A stretch of 64,000 bases of DNA from Bryum argenteum (lineage: Eukaryota; Streptophyta; Bryopsida; Bryales; Bryaceae): the NCBI GenBank assembly GCA_037043015.1, contig CM073324.1:20848097-20912096 (forward strand), written 5' to 3'. Position 1 is the first letter of the stretch. Each line of letters starts with the position of its first letter. Below are positions 1 through 11,655 of the stretch, one piece after another. The notes beneath the pieces were generated by a model. It had not been told where the DNA came from and did no database searches. It saw only the letters and a program-made list of their open reading frames with translations. A program made the translations under genes and the position numbers.

Positions 1-557
1 TGCAGTTCTTGAGCCAGAAACAGGAGGAGTTCTTGAGCGCCGTGCTGTTGCTCACCATCCTGATTCAGGTCGCCGAAGGGATGAGTTACATGCACAGCCA
101 CCATGTCCGGCACCACAATCTCAAGTGTTCCAACGTGCTTGTGGGCGGAATCTATGAGAGCTTGGAGGTTGTGCACGTTGAAGTTTCGGACTACGGGTTG
201 GAACCACGACGACCAGTGATCGAAGAGGACGAGGCTTCGGAATCCAGCTCCATGAGAGACATAGTGCAGTTCGGTGAAGGTGACGAAAACGATGAGTATG
301 CATTTGATGTTTACCAATTTGCCCTGTTGAGCTCGGAGCTCTTTTCTATCCGTGGTTCAGAATGCGCTACTTCTGATTCTGGTAGGATAGCAAATGCGGT
401 GTCGTTCCCAGCCAAGTGCCCTGAGAATCTTGCCTCGTATCTGCACAAGTGTGGGTCCAAGGATCCAAAAGAGAGACCCAGGTTTGCGGAGATTTGCACT
501 GTGCTCCGGAACCACAAAGCTTACATGATTTTGAGTGGAGATCAAGTGCAAGCATAG
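1..557 (+). CDS. Pseudokinase C-terminal part (partial, cut by window start)
   Basis: This is the last 185 or so codons of a kinase-fold protein; the frame is open from base 3 and ends at TAG 555-557. The catalytic loop reads HHNLKCSN where active kinases have HRDxKxxN, and the DFG position reads DYG, so catalysis is unlikely (seen in sequence). It is a close copy of the 3' end of the gene at 14161-17951: about nine residue changes plus a seven-residue gap near base 154, where the other copy has CKSSESGARS. Homology continues past the stop to about base 980, matching 17952-18310, so the duplicated block is larger than the coding part. Its 5' half lies outside the window, so whether it also has the kinase half cannot be told. 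Confidence 0.8.
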   Translation, partial: QFLSQKQEEFLSAVLLLTILIQVAEGMSYMHSHHVRHHNLKCSNVLVGGIYESLEVVHVEVSDYGLEPRRPVIEEDEASESSSMRDIVQFGEGDENDEYAFDVYQFALLSSELFSIRGSECATSDSGRIANAVSFPAKCPENLASYLHKCGSKDPKERPRFAEICTVLRNHKAYMILSGDQVQA

Positions 558-2347
558 TACCGATTACGTCGTCCATGGTGATTACTCGTGCCTTCTTGCC
601 AACTTACGGCTCTGATGCTTGTGCGCATGACGGTACAAAGAGGTCAATTGGACGGATGGAATTTGCAGCGCTGATACCACAGGGACATCACCTTCTCCAG
701 AGCATTGATTTCCCGCCCTGGAGCTAATGCCAGTCGACTGCAGAACACCGCTCACTCTATGCTGTCATAAGGAGATCACTCTAGGCACGACTCTCTTGAG
801 ACCGCTTCCCTAGGAATGGTAAAGAATCCGAGAGCGTGTATCGAAGCTGCAGTGGACAAGCCCATTTGCATATGAAGGTGAGTGACCAGAGAATTTATCA
901 ACCAAGTCATTCTAGATCCATATTTGCCAGCGTATTTGAAGGCCGACCAACGGACATTGTTGGGAGATGAGATCTTCTAAATTTTAAAAGATGAGAGGAC
1001 GTGTTTGGATTTGGTGTCCTCAACCTCAGTGTATAACTTTGTACTTGGATTCATGACTTTGAAATTTGTCTGGTGAAATTACAGCATGCGTTTGAGTGCT
1101 GATATTTTGGGTTTGTTTCTGGAACTCGGAGGAAGGGATTGTGTTTGAGGGATAGATCTATCAACGAAATCCCTGTTCAGTGGCAATGCAGTCATGGCCA
1201 TGGCCAGCTATCAAAGCACCGGGGTCGGAACATTTCTTACCCACTACTCGCCGCATTTGTCAGTTCTCGAACAGAAAAGAACCAAGCCCAGGTGCACGAA
1301 TATATGGGGCATTCGATCAGTTCCACGCTGGTCATTCACAGGTACTGCACAAGACATTCTTCAGTACTTGGAGTTAAAAAGACATTCTTCAGTACTTGGA
1401 ATTAAAGTATCTGTTGTTTGCGTTTCTGGGCTGTGCAACTTCACGATTATCGTTTTCATTAATTTCTATGCAATCATCTAGTCACCTAAGCCAAGATCAG
1501 AATGTCTTCTTTGAGAGGTCATTTGTATCATGTAAACTCTTAGAGCACATATACATGGTTTTCACTCACTTCTCGTGCATATTGTTACTTCTCGGAATGA
1601 TATCCTGGAACCGCTAAGAACGATCGCTTCACTCATTAATCGGCAATTGCAACTGCAGCCTTGATTGACCTCTGTATACATGTACAGAGGTAGTGTCGAG
1701 TGTATTCATTGATTTTGTGACATGTATCCAAATGTTGATGGTTGCAAGGCTGATGGGCAATTTTGTGGTAGTTGGCACTCATGGTGATCACATAGAGAGG
1801 TGGTAATTATTATGTCAAGTCATTGCTCTTAATGTACATTTGCATATTTTCTTAGGGCAATCTAGTGACATTCTTGCTTTGGATTTGAATAAGTCGAATT
1901 TCTCATAAAGGAAATGTGTTTAGAAAAGGCATATGGTTGCAATTGATTTAGCAACTTGATTGTTCACCAACCTTCAAATACATTGCATCAAAAAGGCTAT
2001 TCTTATCACGAGGAAGGGGCAGCGCATGATCGTCACCGCATGTGCAAGACTCACCGACTATGCATCCCCATCACCTCTATTCACGTATTTTGTTTTTCCA
2101 CCTATTTTATAAATTTTTCACCTAATATCTACCTATTTGGTTTCCACCTATTTTTTTTATGATAACACATTTTGCACAAATCTTCAAAATGTGATATTAT
2201 CGAATATGTCACACCTTGTTTATATCACACTTTTTGGTGAAATAGATGGTATGATATTATCAAGGGTATATTTTATTTCAAATAATTATTAAACTTTGTT
2301 CGACAAAGTTAAACTTAGGTAGAGTGCTTAATAATGAAGTAATTCCT

Positions 2348-2552
2348 ATAATAGGTGAGTAGGACTTTTCACCTAGAGTCACATAATAGCTTTGCGATCC
2401 AATTTCCCTTGTATTCATAGCCATCCATGATAGGTGCCAACTTAGAATCACTCAAAAGTTGAGCTCCATAATTTTATAACAAATTTTTCAAATATAATAA
2501 TTATCCTTGATCCATCCTTCTAATTATTTTGCCTATGCACAAAAGTTACTTA
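2348..2552 (+). repeat. Direct repeat, left copy (~205 bp)
   Basis: This segment and 4268-4472 share an ordered set of matching blocks, for example caatttcccttgta, cactcaaaagt and atgcacanaagttac, at roughly 80% identity by eye. The pair brackets about 1.7 kb. They could be two copies of a dispersed repeat or the decayed ends of one old element; no target duplication or primer site was found to decide. Confidence 0.6.
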
Positions 2553-3666
2553 GAGTCCCTTTACACTATGGACCAAGAGCGAGGACCGAGAATATTAAAA
2601 TCATCTTCATGGTCACGGCTTTTGGCCAAGATCTGTAATCATGATAAATCAAAAATGAATTTTTGAGTGGTTTTGTCACTCTTGTAGTGTAAAGTCAATT
2701 TGGACCGGGGCAAGTTTAAGTTCAATTCTTTAATATAAATCCTCATCATTCCCTCTTTTATCCTTCCCTTGTCCTCCTTTCTTTTTAAATAATTGAACTC
2801 TGGCCAATCAATGATTTTTGAGCCTCATGGTCTCCTTCATTGTAATTAAGTCAAGGTATGTGGGAGTTTTATATTATTCTAAAACCTTCATGGCTAAGAA
2901 GGCAAGGAACTTGAGTTTGAGTTTCTCATGGATTGCTAGTTCTAATTGCCTCCTTGCGTCCAAGCCCCGCGCCCCAATGTTTGAGCCCCAACCCACACGC
3001 CCCGGCTAGCTTGCGGGCGCCGCGGACGTGACCCATGTGGCATCCACCTTGCGCCAACGTAGCGCCCATGTGGTAGCCATGTTGCTAATTTTTCAGCTAA
3101 ACATAGCTACATCGTCAGTTTTCTACCTTGCCAAATAGTTAATGTCATGTTGACTACATTGGGCAGGCGCATACCTCTATCGAAGGGGCGGGCAAAATAG
3201 ACGCTTGCCCACTATGACAACCGTGGTCAAGACTGAAGGTGCCAACATGGTGGGCTGCGGAGATATGTTGAAGCGAGTTGAATTGGTAGTAACCCTTCGC
3301 TGCAGACGAACTAACCAATGCGATGAGAGAGTCCTCGAAGAACATGGGGTCGCAGTTCACACTTTTTGAGTTGGGCATGGTTTGTTGAGGAGGAAGGCTT
3401 AAGCACTAGGTAATAGCTGCATGCATTGGCTTTGCTATAAAAAATAACAATTTGATTAAGCTTGCAATTGTGTATGGCATATTCATTAGTAAATAATTCA
3501 AACACAGCTACCTGACCACCTTAGGTGCCTACATAGTGCCTACAAGGCACCTATAGACTTAATTGTTCTTCGTAATATATTTGTAATCATCAACAATTTC
3601 AAATATACTTGTAGTCTTTATTGAGACTCTACATCTTCATTGCTCAAGGCTACCTTTACTTGAGGT

Positions 3667-4052
3667 GTTATAACACGTATTTTGTTATAATGGGAATATT
3701 CAAATTATCATTTCAAGAACAATTGAGCTTGAGTTCGACTAAATATACCCACCGGTTGGATACTTCACTCGAATTGGACAAAACAACCAATCGTTGGCAT
3801 TTTCGAATAGCTATATCCTTTTCAAATTTTGTCCAAATTGAGCATATGACGTGCTTTTGGAAAAAACACCTCATATGCCCAATTTAGACAAAATTTGAGT
3901 AAGTTATGACCATTCAGAAATACCGACTATTGGTTGTTTTGTCCAGTTTCAATGAACTACCCAACATGTGGGTACATTCAGCTTGACTCAAGCTAAACTG
4001 TATTTTCCCCAAAATCATTAAATATTCCCACTATAACAAAATACGTGTTTTA
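3667..4052. repeat. Long imperfect foldback (MITE-like inverted repeat)
   Basis: The left arm starts with taacacgtattttgttata and the right arm ends with its near reverse complement (tataacaaaatacgtgttt). Pairing continues inward through ttggacaaaacaacca, caaattttgtc and catatgacgtgctttt to a centre near 3859 with almost no loop, giving arms of about 190 bp. Such full-length foldbacks are typical of MITEs formed from inverted duplications, and their transcripts can yield small RNAs. No coding sequence is present and no clear target duplication was found. Confidence 0.75.
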
Positions 4053-4267
4053 TGTAGTTATATTTTACCCACAACTTCTTGTGTATGGATTGCACAAGAG
4101 TTCTATATTTTCCAATTTCATTAAGTCAACTTCTACACAACTATGTAGTAGTGATTGATGTCCTACTATAGTTATAGCTATCATTGGGTTTAACAACTAT
4201 TCATAATTAACAACTATTTGATAGTCTTAAACGTGCATTTTGTCTCAATTTAACAAATAAGGCCTTG

Positions 4268-4472
4268 TAGTAGGTCAATAGGATTTTTCACCTCTAGCTA
4301 CATAATACCTTCGCAATCCAATTTCCCTTGTACACATAGTGGTCATTATAAGTGCCAATTTAAAATCACTCAAAAGTCAAGCTTTGAAATCTTATAACAA
4401 TCTGACTCAGAGTTCATAAATGATAATTACCCTTGATCTATCCTTCCATTTACTTTGTCTATGCACAGAAGT
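4268..4472 (+). repeat. Direct repeat, right copy (~205 bp)
   Basis: This is the second copy of the repeat at 2348-2552, in the same orientation and about 1.9 kb downstream. The match starts near a gtaggtcaatagga motif and fades after gcacagaagttac. Confidence 0.6.
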
Positions 4473-4762
4473 TACATATACTCTTGAAATTCCATGCTAA
4501 ATTTGAGTAGATTAATACTGAATGGGTTACCGAACACCTCCTTACACAAAAGCTGTTCCAAGTCAGGATACAATTGAGTCATAAAGTCCGCACGTACAGC
4601 ATCATGAAGTGACGATCGCCTCTCTCACGCGGTGAAGCTCGAAGCGGCACCACTGAAATTCCCTTGTCAGCTCCGTTCTGCACCTACAGCAACAATCTCG
4701 TGTCTTTCGGGCGGTAGGGTTTGATTACGGTGCCCATGTCCAGATCGGTGTCTACTTGTTTC

Positions 4763-5020
4763 TGTTGGAATTCTGTAACCAATAATGATATATTAAATAT
4801 ATATAGTTTAAGGTAACTTTCCACCCAACCATAGAAGGAGATATTGAATAGAAAAGTTTAATCAACTGTATCTCCTTCACCCTCCAAGCTACATTATATA
4901 CCATTAAGACGTATGTCTTATGGTGTTCCCACTACACACTTGTATGGTGTTCCCACTACACACTTGTATGGTGCTTCAGCTACCATAAACTAAAGAGTCT
5001 CCGGAAACCCAATTCCAACA
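4763..5020 (-). repeat. 3' LTR of outer Copia element
   Basis: This 258 bp LTR matches 13335-13592 with one mismatch. It contains an internal doubled 24 bp block (ggtgttcccactacacactt core). Since the element lies on the minus strand, this copy is its 3' LTR. Confidence 0.92.
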
Positions 5021-5048
5021 CTCCCACTTAGCTAGCACCATCACAAAA

Positions 5049-5200
5049 TGTGTATGACATTCCATTGCTCCCACTTAACCCAATCGGGCTTTCTTGGGGT
5101 TAGGAACTTCATCAATCTCCATCACAAAATGTGTATGACATTCCATTGCTCCCACTTAACCCAATCAGGCTTTCTTGAAGTTAGGAACTTCATCAATCTC
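5049..5200. repeat. Tandem duplication (~70-80 bp) inside outer element
   Basis: Two adjacent copies begin catcacaaaatgtgtatgac and run through a ggctttcttg block to ggaacttcatcaatctcc. They differ at a few bases. They lie just inside the 3' LTR of the outer Copia fossil. Confidence 0.8.
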
Positions 5201-5256
5201 CGAGACCGATTTTACTAGATGCACTCCCGTATCTCCGCTTGTAGCGTCCCCTGCAA

Positions 5257-5560
5257 CATAGTATTATGCACCCACACCCATGCCATAGTATTATACTTCT
5301 ACACCCGTGTCATAGTATTATACTTCCGCACCCGTGTCATAGTATTATACTTCCGCACCCGTGTCATAGTATTATACTTCCGCACCCGTGTCATAGTATT
5401 ATACTTCCGCACCCGTGTCATAGTATTATACTTCCGCACCCGTGTCATAGTATTATACTTCCGCACCCGTGTCATAGTATTATACTTCCACACCCGTGTC
5501 ATAGTATTATACTTCCGCACCCCTGCCATAGTATTATACTTCCACACTCATGCCATAGTA
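5257..5560 (+). repeat. 27 bp minisatellite
   Basis: About eleven units of catagtattatacttccg plus cacccgtgt stand head to tail, with nearly identical central units and more varied edge units. The array was cut by the inner Copia insertion: a further unit resumes right of that element at about 11403-11440. Because 27 is divisible by three, every frame across the array is open, which produces spurious repetitive reading frames on both strands. Confidence 0.92.
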
Positions 5561-5565
5561 TTACC

Positions 5566-5795
5566 TGAAGAAGTATTGAGGATCATAGGCATGGGGACTG
5601 TAAAACAGATGCTTGATATTCCAGAATTCAAGGTTTAAATACATTTGCATGGAGGGCAGCCCCACTCGTAATCTCATGAGAGTTCTTAACCGAACTCTAA
5701 CTAATTCTCGGAGCACTCGATTACCTGTTGGTCTTTGCCTTGTCGGCGACATGCTAGGCTCCTCGACCACTTGTCGCCATGCCATAACGTTAACA
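5566..5795 (-). repeat. 3' LTR of inner Copia element
   Basis: This 230 bp LTR pairs with 11174-11402. The first ~145 bp differ at one base; the last ~85 bp hold a cluster of about ten further differences. Termini are TGAAGAAG and GTTAACA. Confidence 0.9.
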
Positions 5796-5853
5796 CCTCC
5801 CCTCGTTCCAGTGACCATGGCACTGGACGCTTTGGCTATGGCATTTGTCAGAA

Positions 5854-6513
5854 ATGTCGACATCTCGTGGGCAGTCAGTGGAGAATTTGTCTTCGTTGGT
5901 AGCGGGCCTATCTCTATGGCAGATGTTCCTGCTTAGCATGTGGATGATTGGTCTTCTCATTCGAAGATTGGCGGAAGCAGCAACCTCGATACTGTGGCGG
6001 TCATTTGAAGAATCGATTGTTGAGGAAGCTCCAAGTTTCTCTGACATTTCCCGAATTGAGTGTTCGCTGTTGAATAGCGATGAAGGCTGGGATGAGCTGA
6101 AGAGTGAGCCAATTGTGGGCAATCTTGTTCCTTCATTGTCTGATGAAATTGTGGAGGAAAAGATCTGGCCACTGCTCGTTCAAACTCCTGAGCTCCTGCC
6201 GCGACTTAGCTGCATCAGTAGGTGGTGGAGAAGTTTTGTAGCCGCCTCAATCGAATGGAGCGTATTGACCATCATCGCAAGTGAAGCACCGTGGCTTCGC
6301 GATCCAGCTTTTCGCTACTTCAGCAGTTCAACCTTTGCTCAGCGGTGGACAGATGAGATCACTTGCTTCAGAATTGTCCTTTCTGAAGATTACAGAGAGA
6401 TAGAAGCTAGGGTTAGGTATACCGGTTTCTCAGTGAGAGCTGTTCCATTTTATGTCTCACTTGAGGGGTGTTCTCCTGATGTGGAGGAATGCCCTGGTTA
6501 CTACCACTTGTAG
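5854..6513 (+). CDS. F-box-like host gene fragment captured antisense inside inner Copia element
   Basis: An open frame of 219 codons runs opposite to gag-pol, between the end of pol and the 3' LTR. Residues about 105-150 (LSDEIVEEKIWPLL, then LSCISRWWRSFV and IEWS) have the shape of an F-box: a Leu-Pro/Ser-Asp-Glu helix start, a Trp-Pro step and a Ser-Arg-x-Trp segment. F-box proteins link targets to SKP1-cullin ubiquitin ligases. The C-terminal part ends VSLEGCSPDVEECPGYYHL. I believe similar proteins occur in early land plants, from memory only. The ATG at 5854 is the first in frame; no introns are apparent, which fits capture from a spliced transcript. It may also be an additional ORF belonging to the element lineage. 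The stop lies a few bases beyond the end of pol on the other strand. Confidence 0.6.
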   Translation: MSTSRGQSVENLSSLVAGLSLWQMFLLSMWMIGLLIRRLAEAATSILWRSFEESIVEEAPSFSDISRIECSLLNSDEGWDELKSEPIVGNLVPSLSDEIVEEKIWPLLVQTPELLPRLSCISRWWRSFVAASIEWSVLTIIASEAPWLRDPAFRYFSSSTFAQRWTDEITCFRIVLSEDYREIEARVRYTGFSVRAVPFYVSLEGCSPDVEECPGYYHL

Positions 6514-9500
6514 CTTCCTTAATCTGATGACTGAGAATTCCACGGAACTGACTCGGCCTCCTTGTTTGCGTTGATCTTGACTAGCCCCAGCTTGCTGCGG
6601 ATTTTCTCGAATGCTGTTCTCCCGAGCGCTTTCGTGAAGATGTCCGCCACTTGTTCACCTGTAGGTACAAACTCCAGAGCAATCTCTCCAGACAGAATCT
6701 TTTCCCTGATAAAATGATGTCGTACCTCCACATGCTTCGTCCTCCCATGATAAACCGGATTATGTGCCAGATTTAGACTGCCTTGATTGTCTCCACGGAT
6801 GGTGGTGGGAATCTGCAGATCTTGTAGCTTCAATTCTCCAAAGAGCCTGCGTAACCAAATTGCCTCCTTGCAGCCCTCCGTGATTGCCATATACTCAGCT
6901 TCTGTTGAAGACAACGCCACAGTAGGTTGTTTTTTGGAATTCCAAGTGATAGGTGTGTTTCCAAGAAGAAAAACAAAACCTGTTGTGGACTTCCGATCAT
7001 AGAGATCTCCGGCCCAATCCGCATCAGTGAAGCCACAAATAAGATCATCCTCCCCTCGTTGGTAAAACAGAGCAAACTCCGAAGTGCCCTTCAGGTACCT
7101 GTAAATGTGCTTGACAGCAAGCAGGTGGGGCTCTTGCGGGCTACACATGAAGCGACTTACAAGGCTTACCGCAAATGAAATATCAAGTCTGGTATGGGTG
7201 AGAAAAATTAACTTGCCCACCATTCGCTGATAAGTTGTTGTGTCGATCGAAGGAGCTGCCATGTCTGGTTCTAACTTCAACTTGTCCACCATGGGTGTGT
7301 GAACAGGGCGACACTCCGAAAGGCCAAAGTCTGAGAGCAGCTCGCGTACATATTGCCGCTGTGTGACTAGGATGCCATTCGTGGTGAATACAAACTCCAG
7401 GCCCAGGGAATAAGATAGCATACCAAGGTCAGACATGGCAAACTCACGCTGGATCGCAGCACGAATCGCAGCGATGTGCTCAGAGTGATCACCAGTGATG
7501 TAAACATCATCCACGTAGAGAAGTAGCAAAGTAAGTTTACCATGAGCTTCGGAGTAGTACAAGTTGCTATCGGCAGATGATTTCCGAAGACCTTGGCTGA
7601 GAAGGTAAGCGTCCACCTTGCTGTACCACGCCCTTGGAGCTTGTTTCAGCCTATAAAGGGCCTTTTTAAGCTTACAAGCAAAGCCAGAGCGGGAGGAATC
7701 TTCAAATCCAGGGGGCGGAGCTACGTAGATATCTTCAGTGATCTCACCATTGAGAAAAGCCGTCTTCACGTCCAGGTGAAATATGGGCCGCCCTCGATGT
7801 CCCGCGAGGGCCACAATACTCCGCAAGGTGTTCCATTTCACCACTGGAGCAAACGTTTCCGTGTAGTCGGTGCCGGCTTGTTGCTGGAAGCCTTTTGCAA
7901 CAAGGCGAGCTTTCAGCTTGGCGGTCGATCCATCTGCGTTTGTTTTCACGCGGTATATCCATTTTGTTAAAATTGCTTTGCGGCCGGGGGGAAGTTGAAC
8001 TAGATTCCATGTGTAGTTCTGATGAATTGAGGAGAGCTCATCATGCATGGCTGTACACCAGCCAGGATGCTGCAGGGCGGCATGCACGCTTTCTGGTAGC
8101 AGGGGTGTGGACACTGTGGACTGAGCTTCAGTGGCGTTGAGCTCATAATCGGAGAGTCGGCTGGGAAGCTTACGGGGGCGACAACTACGAGAAGGTACTG
8201 ACGGTTCAACTGGGAGTGTTGTTGCAGGAACTTCAGTGGGACTGGGAGTGGATTCTAGTAAGACTCGAGATTGCCTATGGTAAGTATGAAGAGGGACTTG
8301 AGCAAGGTGGGAAGTATCGGGCATTATTGGAAGTGCTACACGAAAGTCTGTGATGGAACAAGGAATATCAGAGCCCGGAGAATGCGGCTGCTGCGGGGAG
8401 CAGTTTGGGGAGAAGTTCGGTGCCGGACTGAGCGGAGACTGCGGAGTGGAGGTGGGTAGATCCTGAATCTGAGGCGGTAGAAATGGATCTGGAGTCGAGT
8501 CTAGCATGGCAGGTGTGTGACTAACGATCTGTTGGACCTGTGTAGCTAAAGATGGTCGTGCCAGCTGAGAGTAAGTGGGAGAACGTGACGAGGTGGCTGA
8601 CACGCTAGGATTAGATTCTAAGCTGGCCGGATTGGACTGTGCAGGAAGCGTTTCATGACTTTCATCGGACCAGGTCGGCCACTGTTCAGGAGAGACGTTA
8701 GAACGGACGGGACCAAGCTGGTGTGATTGACACGGATAGGTGTTTTCATCAAACTCTACATCCTTAGAGATCAAAATTTTGCGGGTGGTTCGATCATAGG
8801 TTCTAAATCCTCGAGAGTTCTGGTCATAGCCTAGAAAAACGCACTCACAGGATCTAGGTGCCCATTTTTTCTTATGAGGATTAGTGTTGAGAACGAAAAC
8901 TCTACATCCGAAAACCTTTAGGTGGCTAATGGAGGGGGTAGTACCTGTAAGCTTTTCATATGGCGTTTCCCCGGAATTTGCTCGTGTAGCCGTCCTGTTG
9001 TGAGATAATTTGCTGTAGCAACAACTTCTGACCACAAATGAGGAGGAATGTGGCTTTCAAAAGCCATGCTCCGCGCTTTCTCCATCAGACTTCGATTCTT
9101 TCTTTCCGCTACTCCATTCTGATGAGGAGTGTTGCTCTGTGTGAATTGGCGCAGTATGCCATGTTCATCACAGAAGAGCTAAAACTCCTTGGAGATGTAC
9201 TCGCCTCCGCGATCAGAGCGAATTGCTTTGATCTTTAGGTTGCTGTGAAGTTCAATCATCGTTGTGAAGTGCTTGAACTTTGCAAGAGTCTCGTCCTTTT
9301 TCTTCAGGAAATAGAGCCTAGTAAACCTGCTGTAGTCGTCAATGAAGGTAAGAACATAGCTTGAACCTGAAAGCGACATGGTGGAGAGTGGACCGCAGAG
9401 ATCCGTGTGAATCAGCTTCAGGGGTCCATCAATGCGAGTAGACCCTGTAGAAGCACTGCCAGATACGGTGCGTCGTTGTGTTTGAGGTCGCAAAACTCGC

Positions 9501-11173
9501 TGCCTGATCTGCTTTCCAATGCGGCAACTTGTACAGAAGTGTCGTGACGGCACGCTGATCAGCGGCAGTCCAGTAACCTTGCGATTTTGTGCCATGAACG
9601 CAATCGTTTTAAAGTTTGCATGGCCAAGTCGGAGATGCCACAATTCTGCTTCTCGTGCCTTGGTTTCCGAAACAGCGCTGTTGATGAGTGTGTCTGGTGG
9701 ATGAAAAGAGTAGAGTCCGTTTCGAGCATTGCGCTTGCCAACCGTGACAATGTGATGAGTCTCAGGAGACGGAAAGTTTCTCAGAATCCATACTCTTTCG
9801 GAATCAAAAAGCAGCTTGTGATTTCCTGGCTTGTCTTTTATTGTACCAACTGACAACAAGTTCTTTGTCACACCGGGCACGTAAAGAACGTCATCGAATG
9901 ATATTGAACCAGAAGTGGTAGGAATCTCAACTGAGCCCTTTCCATGAACATGCAGCCTTTGTCCTCTGGCTGTGCTGATTTCAGATCTACTGCCTCGAGC
10001 AAGATTAGTAAGGAGATCTTTCTTTCCAGTTACATGTCTGGAGGCGCCACTATCTAAGTACCAATCTTCTTCTTGATTGCTATCTGCTAAATGGAGCTCA
10101 CTCACATTGAGTGCTAACTCGGTCTTTTCTCCTGGTACAGGGAACTCTTGCTGCTGCGGCCATGGAATGGTAGTGTCATCGCCAGAGTCGGATGAGTCGC
10201 TTGGTGCGGTGAAGTTGTCCACGAGGTTCACGGAAGGCTTCTCACTTCGACTGGCTCTGCGCTTCTTTAGTTCAACCGCAAGATCTGGACAGTTGCGGAG
10301 CCAGTGATCTTTCTTGCCACAGTAATGGCAGCTGCTTCCTGGCTTCTTCTGTTTCTTTCCTTTGTCTCCAGATTTGCGTGAAGCAGAGCTGCGGCCACCG
10401 TTCTTGACCAGCAATGCTTCATTTTCAACATGTTTTGTACCGCGTAGCTCCCGTCTGGTTTCTTCCTGAAGAAGGATGACTGTAAGTGCTGCCAAGGATG
10501 GAAGAGACTCACGATACATAAGATTGTTAACTAGACCTTCAAAACTTCCTGGTAGAGCCATCAGAGCATGTTCTACGAGTTCAGCGTCATTGAGAATTTC
10601 TCCCACACATGCAAAATCATTAACAAGTTCTTTCAACTGCTGCAGAAAGTGGGACACGTAGGTGCCTTCCTCCATTTTGAGGTTAGTTAGCTTCCTTTTA
10701 AGCAATAATTTCCTGGAGTTAGTTTTGTTTGAGTACAAATCTTGCAAGACTTTCCAGCATACATCCGGTTCTGTTATATTCGCTATATAAGGAATGACAT
10801 TGTCCTTAACTGACAAAGCTATGATTGTTAGTGCCTTTTTTTTCTGTATTTCCAATGCTGCAATCTCTGCAGGATCGGTGGGAGCAATCGCCCCTGGAGG
10901 TGGATCTACCAACTTCCACACATCATTCCCGTTCAAGACATTTCGAATCTTGAAGTTCCAGACTGAGTAGTTAGGAATGCCGTCAAGCTTAGACGAATCG
11001 CCAAGCTGACTCTCTCGGAATGCCATTCTTGAAAGTTAGTATCAGTCACCTCCCCTCTCTTGACTGTTCCTCAAAGTCTCAGTTAGTAGTTCACTATTCA
11101 CCTAGGATAGACGCTTCTAGCTCTAGTCACTGAAATAGGACATCTACTCTCCCAAAGCCTCGCTCTGATACCA

Positions 11174-11402
11174 TGAAGAAGTATTGTGGATCATAGGCAT
11201 GGGGACTGTAAAACAGATGCTTGATATTCCAGAATTCAAGGTTTAAATACATTTGCATGGAGGGCAGCCCCACTCGTAATCTCATGAGAGTTCTTAACCG
11301 AACTCTAACTAATTCTCAGTAGCACTCGATTACCCTGCTGGTGCTGCCTTGTCAGCAGCATGCTAGGCTCCAGCCACTTGTCGCCATGCCATAACGTTAA
11401 CA
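11174..11402 (-). repeat. 5' LTR of inner Copia element
   Basis: This 229 bp LTR lies next to the minus-strand primer site (ctctgatacca on the plus strand just left of it) and is followed on the right by the target duplication TTACC. It pairs with 5566-5795. Confidence 0.9.
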
Positions 11403-11565
11403 TTACCCATGCCATAGTATTATACTTCTGCACCCCTGATTGTACGATTGTACAATACACGTCCGTTTGACGCTATTCCATGTAATAGGTCAATTGCCTA
11501 AAATGAAAACTTAACAACTTCTTGACTTTCTTTTGATCGAATCTCCCACCCAGTTTGCATCCCAA

Positions 11566-11655
11566 ATCCAACCACCTCGCAAAGTCCAACTACCTCGCAA
11601 AATCCAACCACCTCGCAAAATCCAACCACCTCGCAAAATCCAACCACCTCTAGGC
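11566..11655. repeat. Short tandem array, 18 bp unit
   Basis: Four to five units of aatccaaccacctcgcaa lie within the decayed RNase H part of the outer Copia element. The unit length keeps frame, so the array looks like a slippage expansion of one short coding motif. Confidence 0.75.

Larger units (their letters stand above)
558..4757. other. Gene-free stretch with repeats
   Basis: I see no supportable gene. Bases 558-980 are the 3' flank shared with the second kinase copy. A 28 bp motif (gacattcttcagtacttgg core) is doubled near 1350-1405. A ~205 bp direct repeat pair lies at 2348-2552 and 4268-4472 and a long foldback at 3667-4052; both are listed separately. Bases 3154-3378 hold a short minus-strand reading frame of 74 codons without recognisable family. 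Confidence 0.6.
5566..11402 (-). mobile_element. Copia-type LTR retrotransposon, inner, nearly whole (fossil)
   Basis: LTRs at 5566-5795 and 11174-11402 are bounded by TG and CA and flanked by a 5 bp target duplication TTACC (5561-5565 and 11403-11407), inside the 27 bp minisatellite of the outer element. An initiator-Met primer site lies at about 11162-11173 and a purine tract at about 5796-5806. Parts in element order on the minus strand are gag (about 10250-11026, with CHYCGKKDHWLRNC), protease (DSGAS, about 10030), integrase (about 8900-9650), reverse transcriptase with YVDD (about 7050-8050) and RNase H (about 6560-7000). Between the end of pol and the 3' LTR lies an extra antisense ORF, listed separately. 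It looks almost whole, with about one break. Confidence 0.93.

Noticed and set aside
3154-3378. Minus-strand 74-codon frame with moderately protein-like composition
   Set aside because: No family, no splice partners and repeat-rich surroundings; not enough to call a gene.
5219-5638. Repetitive reading frames on both strands (RVIVLYFRT-type and HPCHSIILP-type)
   Set aside because: They are produced by the 27 bp minisatellite, which leaves all frames open; there is no other gene evidence.
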